Positions 62,201 through 64,000 of a stretch of 64,000 nucleotides of DNA are shown one piece after another; position 1 is the first letter of the stretch; each line of letters opens with the position of its first letter. Location: positions 186,001 through 250,000 of the forward strand of contig QEYB01000963.1 in the NCBI GenBank assembly GCA_017562135.1. The letters are read 5' to 3'. A program made the position numbers and the translations under genes. The notes under the pieces were generated by a model. The model made no database searches, had not been told where the DNA came from, and saw only the letters and a list, made by a program, of their open reading frames with translations. The DNA comes from Dipylidium caninum. Taxonomy: Eukaryota > Platyhelminthes > Cestoda > Cyclophyllidea > Dipylidiidae.

Positions 62201-63344
62201 CGGAATTTAGCCAACTTTTTCTCTCTTTCCCACCTCTTTTCTTCCGCAAGTAGGCGGGAGGAGTGGGGAGAGACGAGCAATGTGGCTGGAGATGGGAGAT
62301 TTCACGAGAAAGGCGAATGGAGGTGAAAAGTAAGGAAAGGCTTTAGGTGAAGGTGAAGAAGGCGTTTATGGAGAATATTTGGAGATGCTTGTAAAGGGTG
62401 ACACCACAAGGCGCTCGGGTATCCTGCGAGGGAGAAAAAAGCCTGAAGGAAGACGACCATGCACATTCATCCATGACGTCTGTCGGTGCCCTATTCTTTG
62501 TAATTACGCAAAACCGCGAAGCATCTTCCCTCCTTCCCCTGACCTCCGCCCCACCCTACTCCCAGCTCCTGTGGGGTATTTGATTGGAATAGAATCGCGA
62601 GTTTACGGCAATAAGACTTTAATAAAATGCTGGTCCCTTGACTGGACGAGTAACTAGCCTAATGAGTGACATTCTCCGTACCGTAGCGTCCGTTCAGACA
62701 AAGATGGGCGGGGAAGAAAAAAGGACGCATCGAACCGCCTGAAAATTCCATCTACTTCGCCTGACGGATTGGCAACTGCGGCAGACAAAGACACTGTTTA
62801 CTAAGCTTCCACTTCGAATTAACACATACTTTATGCGACCCTGCCATCGTCCTCCAGCAGGTAGTAAAGCGACTCGCACACATCTGACGAAGGAGGCACG
62901 ATAAATCAGGAAGTGAAGCAAAACAAAGCCGAGCGGTGGTTCTTTCAAATGTCAAGTGACTTTGCCCTCGGAAACCTGGAAGATGGTTAATTTATCGGCA
63001 GTTATGAATTAATGTTCCTGTTTAAAAGGCTAATTCATTGAGACAAGGAATGCTCTGTCGCGGGCTTCGCCGCCCTCCTGTGGGGGGTGAAGGCGGGGGC
63101 GGTCGGGGAGATGTAAATGAGCAAGGTGCTACCCGGGGACGGCGAAACGGGGCGGTAGACCGCTATGCTGTCTGATTGGCTGTAGTTGTGGCTTGCGGCT
63201 CGTCTTCTAGTCTGGTATATCTTCACTAAGTCCTCTCTTTTCCCTCCCATCTTCGCTGACTCGCGTGGTCACCAAAGCGGCCGCCAACCTTAGCGGTGCC
63301 TAAAAGGACGTGATTGCCTTCTGATACCTCCGAACACGTCGCAG
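59233..63344. other. Intergenic, no recognisable gene
   Basis: Downstream of the double-CAP gene. Only short open frames without motifs were found (for example 60812-61039 on + and 62948-62694 on -). No canonical AATAAA for the CAP gene was seen close to its stop. Confidence 0.4.
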
Positions 63345-63646
63345 AAGACTTAGCTGGCCTTGCTGAATCAAGACTGCTTCAACGACTCTCCTCTGGCATG
63401 GACAGCTGGAACGAAGGCAGTACCGTCTCGTGAAAGGAAGTCAAACATTGACGCTTGCAATGAGGTGGAGGAATGGAACCTGGGCGTAGGAAAGGTGGGA
63501 TCAGGTTCGCAGGAAGAGGCGGGTTGGGTCCACGAGACTCCGCTTATGTCGAACCCGCAGATAGTCTCGGACGGACGACGATTTGTAACGCGGCTGAGAT
63601 CGGTTTAGCGACACTAGAAGAACTTCATCTTGGTCGCGGGTCCCCT
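63345..63646 (+). CDS. Two possible exons of an unrecognised gene at the right edge
   Basis: Exon A (63345-63419, after ACACGTCGCAG) reads EDLAGLAESRLLQRLSSG and then MDSWNEG. With the donor GTACCG it ends in phase 1. Exon B (63513-63646, after GGTTCGCAG) opens in the matching phase, reads ICNAAEIGLATLEELHLGRG and ends at a strong donor, GTAAGTCAG. The two join in frame. No further exon could be fixed before the window ends, and the family is not recognised. The exon A donor is weak, and overlapping frames in this GC-rich stretch reduce confidence. Confidence 0.3.
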
Positions 63647-64000
63647 GTAAGTCAGGCGTTTTTGGTGTCCATAAACGCTTTCTTCCTGTCTACGCGAATC
63701 CATTTCACTTTCCTCCTCTTAGCCGAGACGTGACTGTGTTACTCCGGAAATGGGCAGAGGCCATCCACTTACGAACGTGTCGTTCAGACGTTAAATTAAA
63801 CACAGTTCTGCCTTGTCCTTGTTTCGTCAGCGGCAGATACAAGCGAGTTTTAACGTGTTTCCATTAGCGGGATGCTCAGAGGAGACACTCTTACCTGGCC
63901 GAAGCTACTCGATCTCAAACCCCTGGCGTTTATGTGCTTGGTGATCTCCTGGACGACAGCGACGACAGACGAAATTGAGGCAGATAATTTTTTAAGCCGA
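63647..64000. other. Right edge, probably intronic
   Basis: Follows the donor at 63647. An open frame reading YLAEATRSQTPGVYVLGDLL near 63890-63976 could be another exon but has no clear acceptor in phase. Confidence 0.25.

Noticed and set aside
1..64000. CRISPR arrays, tRNA or rRNA genes, bacterial operons
   Set aside because: I saw no regularly spaced identical repeats, cloverleaf-like sequence or rRNA-like sequence. The gene structure is eukaryotic throughout. Short RNA genes cannot be excluded without a covariance search.

Overview
This is nuclear DNA from a ciliated animal, most likely a parasitic flatworm (cestode or trematode). I base this on the gene set and on introns that are often only 26-43 nt long, lying in the same genes as introns of 1-2.3 kb. 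There are no operons, ribosome binding sites or other prokaryotic features. Most long open frames are shadows in GC-rich intronic or intergenic DNA. The real genes had to be rebuilt exon by exon from GT/AG sites, reading phase and family motifs.

Layout, left to right: 426-536 is the 3' exon of an unrecognised + strand gene entering from the left. Two decayed mariner transposase copies lie in opposite orientation (about 1360-2120 on -, about 6085-6985 on +). Then comes a long stretch without a recognisable gene and one unresolved + strand candidate (about 11751-12391). A complete CDC25 phosphatase gene (12699-15356, -) follows, then the end of an unrecognised - strand gene with very small exons (16292-16838). 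The next 11 kb is gene-poor and purine-rich on +, with three tandem units of about 250 bp. After it come RP2 (28343-31704, -) and, head to head with it, DNAAF6/PIH1D3 (32750-34710, +). A tetraspanin (36595-41248, +) is followed by CHMP2B (42065-42773, -), a small unrecognised gene (43237-43675, -), ataxin-3 (44119-46698, +) and RSPH9 (46903-47850, -). An orphan - strand exon (48679-48980) comes next. A tandem double-CAP-domain GAPR-1-like gene covers 49769-59232 (+). Two possible exons of another + strand gene lie at the right edge.

Functional theme: three of the securely identified genes act in cilia or flagella (RP2, the ARL3 GTPase-activating protein; DNAAF6, a dynein-arm assembly co-chaperone; RSPH9, a radial spoke head subunit). 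Others serve membrane or ubiquitin handling (CHMP2B of ESCRT-III, ataxin-3 deubiquitinase, tetraspanin, GAPR-1-like). CDC25 controls entry into mitosis. RP2 and DNAAF6 share a spacer of about 1 kb that could be a divergent promoter, and ataxin-3 and RSPH9 converge so closely that their poly(A) signals lie past each other.

For seven genes (CDC25, RP2, DNAAF6, tetraspanin, CHMP2B, ataxin-3, RSPH9) the spliced length is an exact multiple of three and runs from ATG to stop. The double-CAP gene has one unresolved join. All family comparisons are from memory and no search was run.
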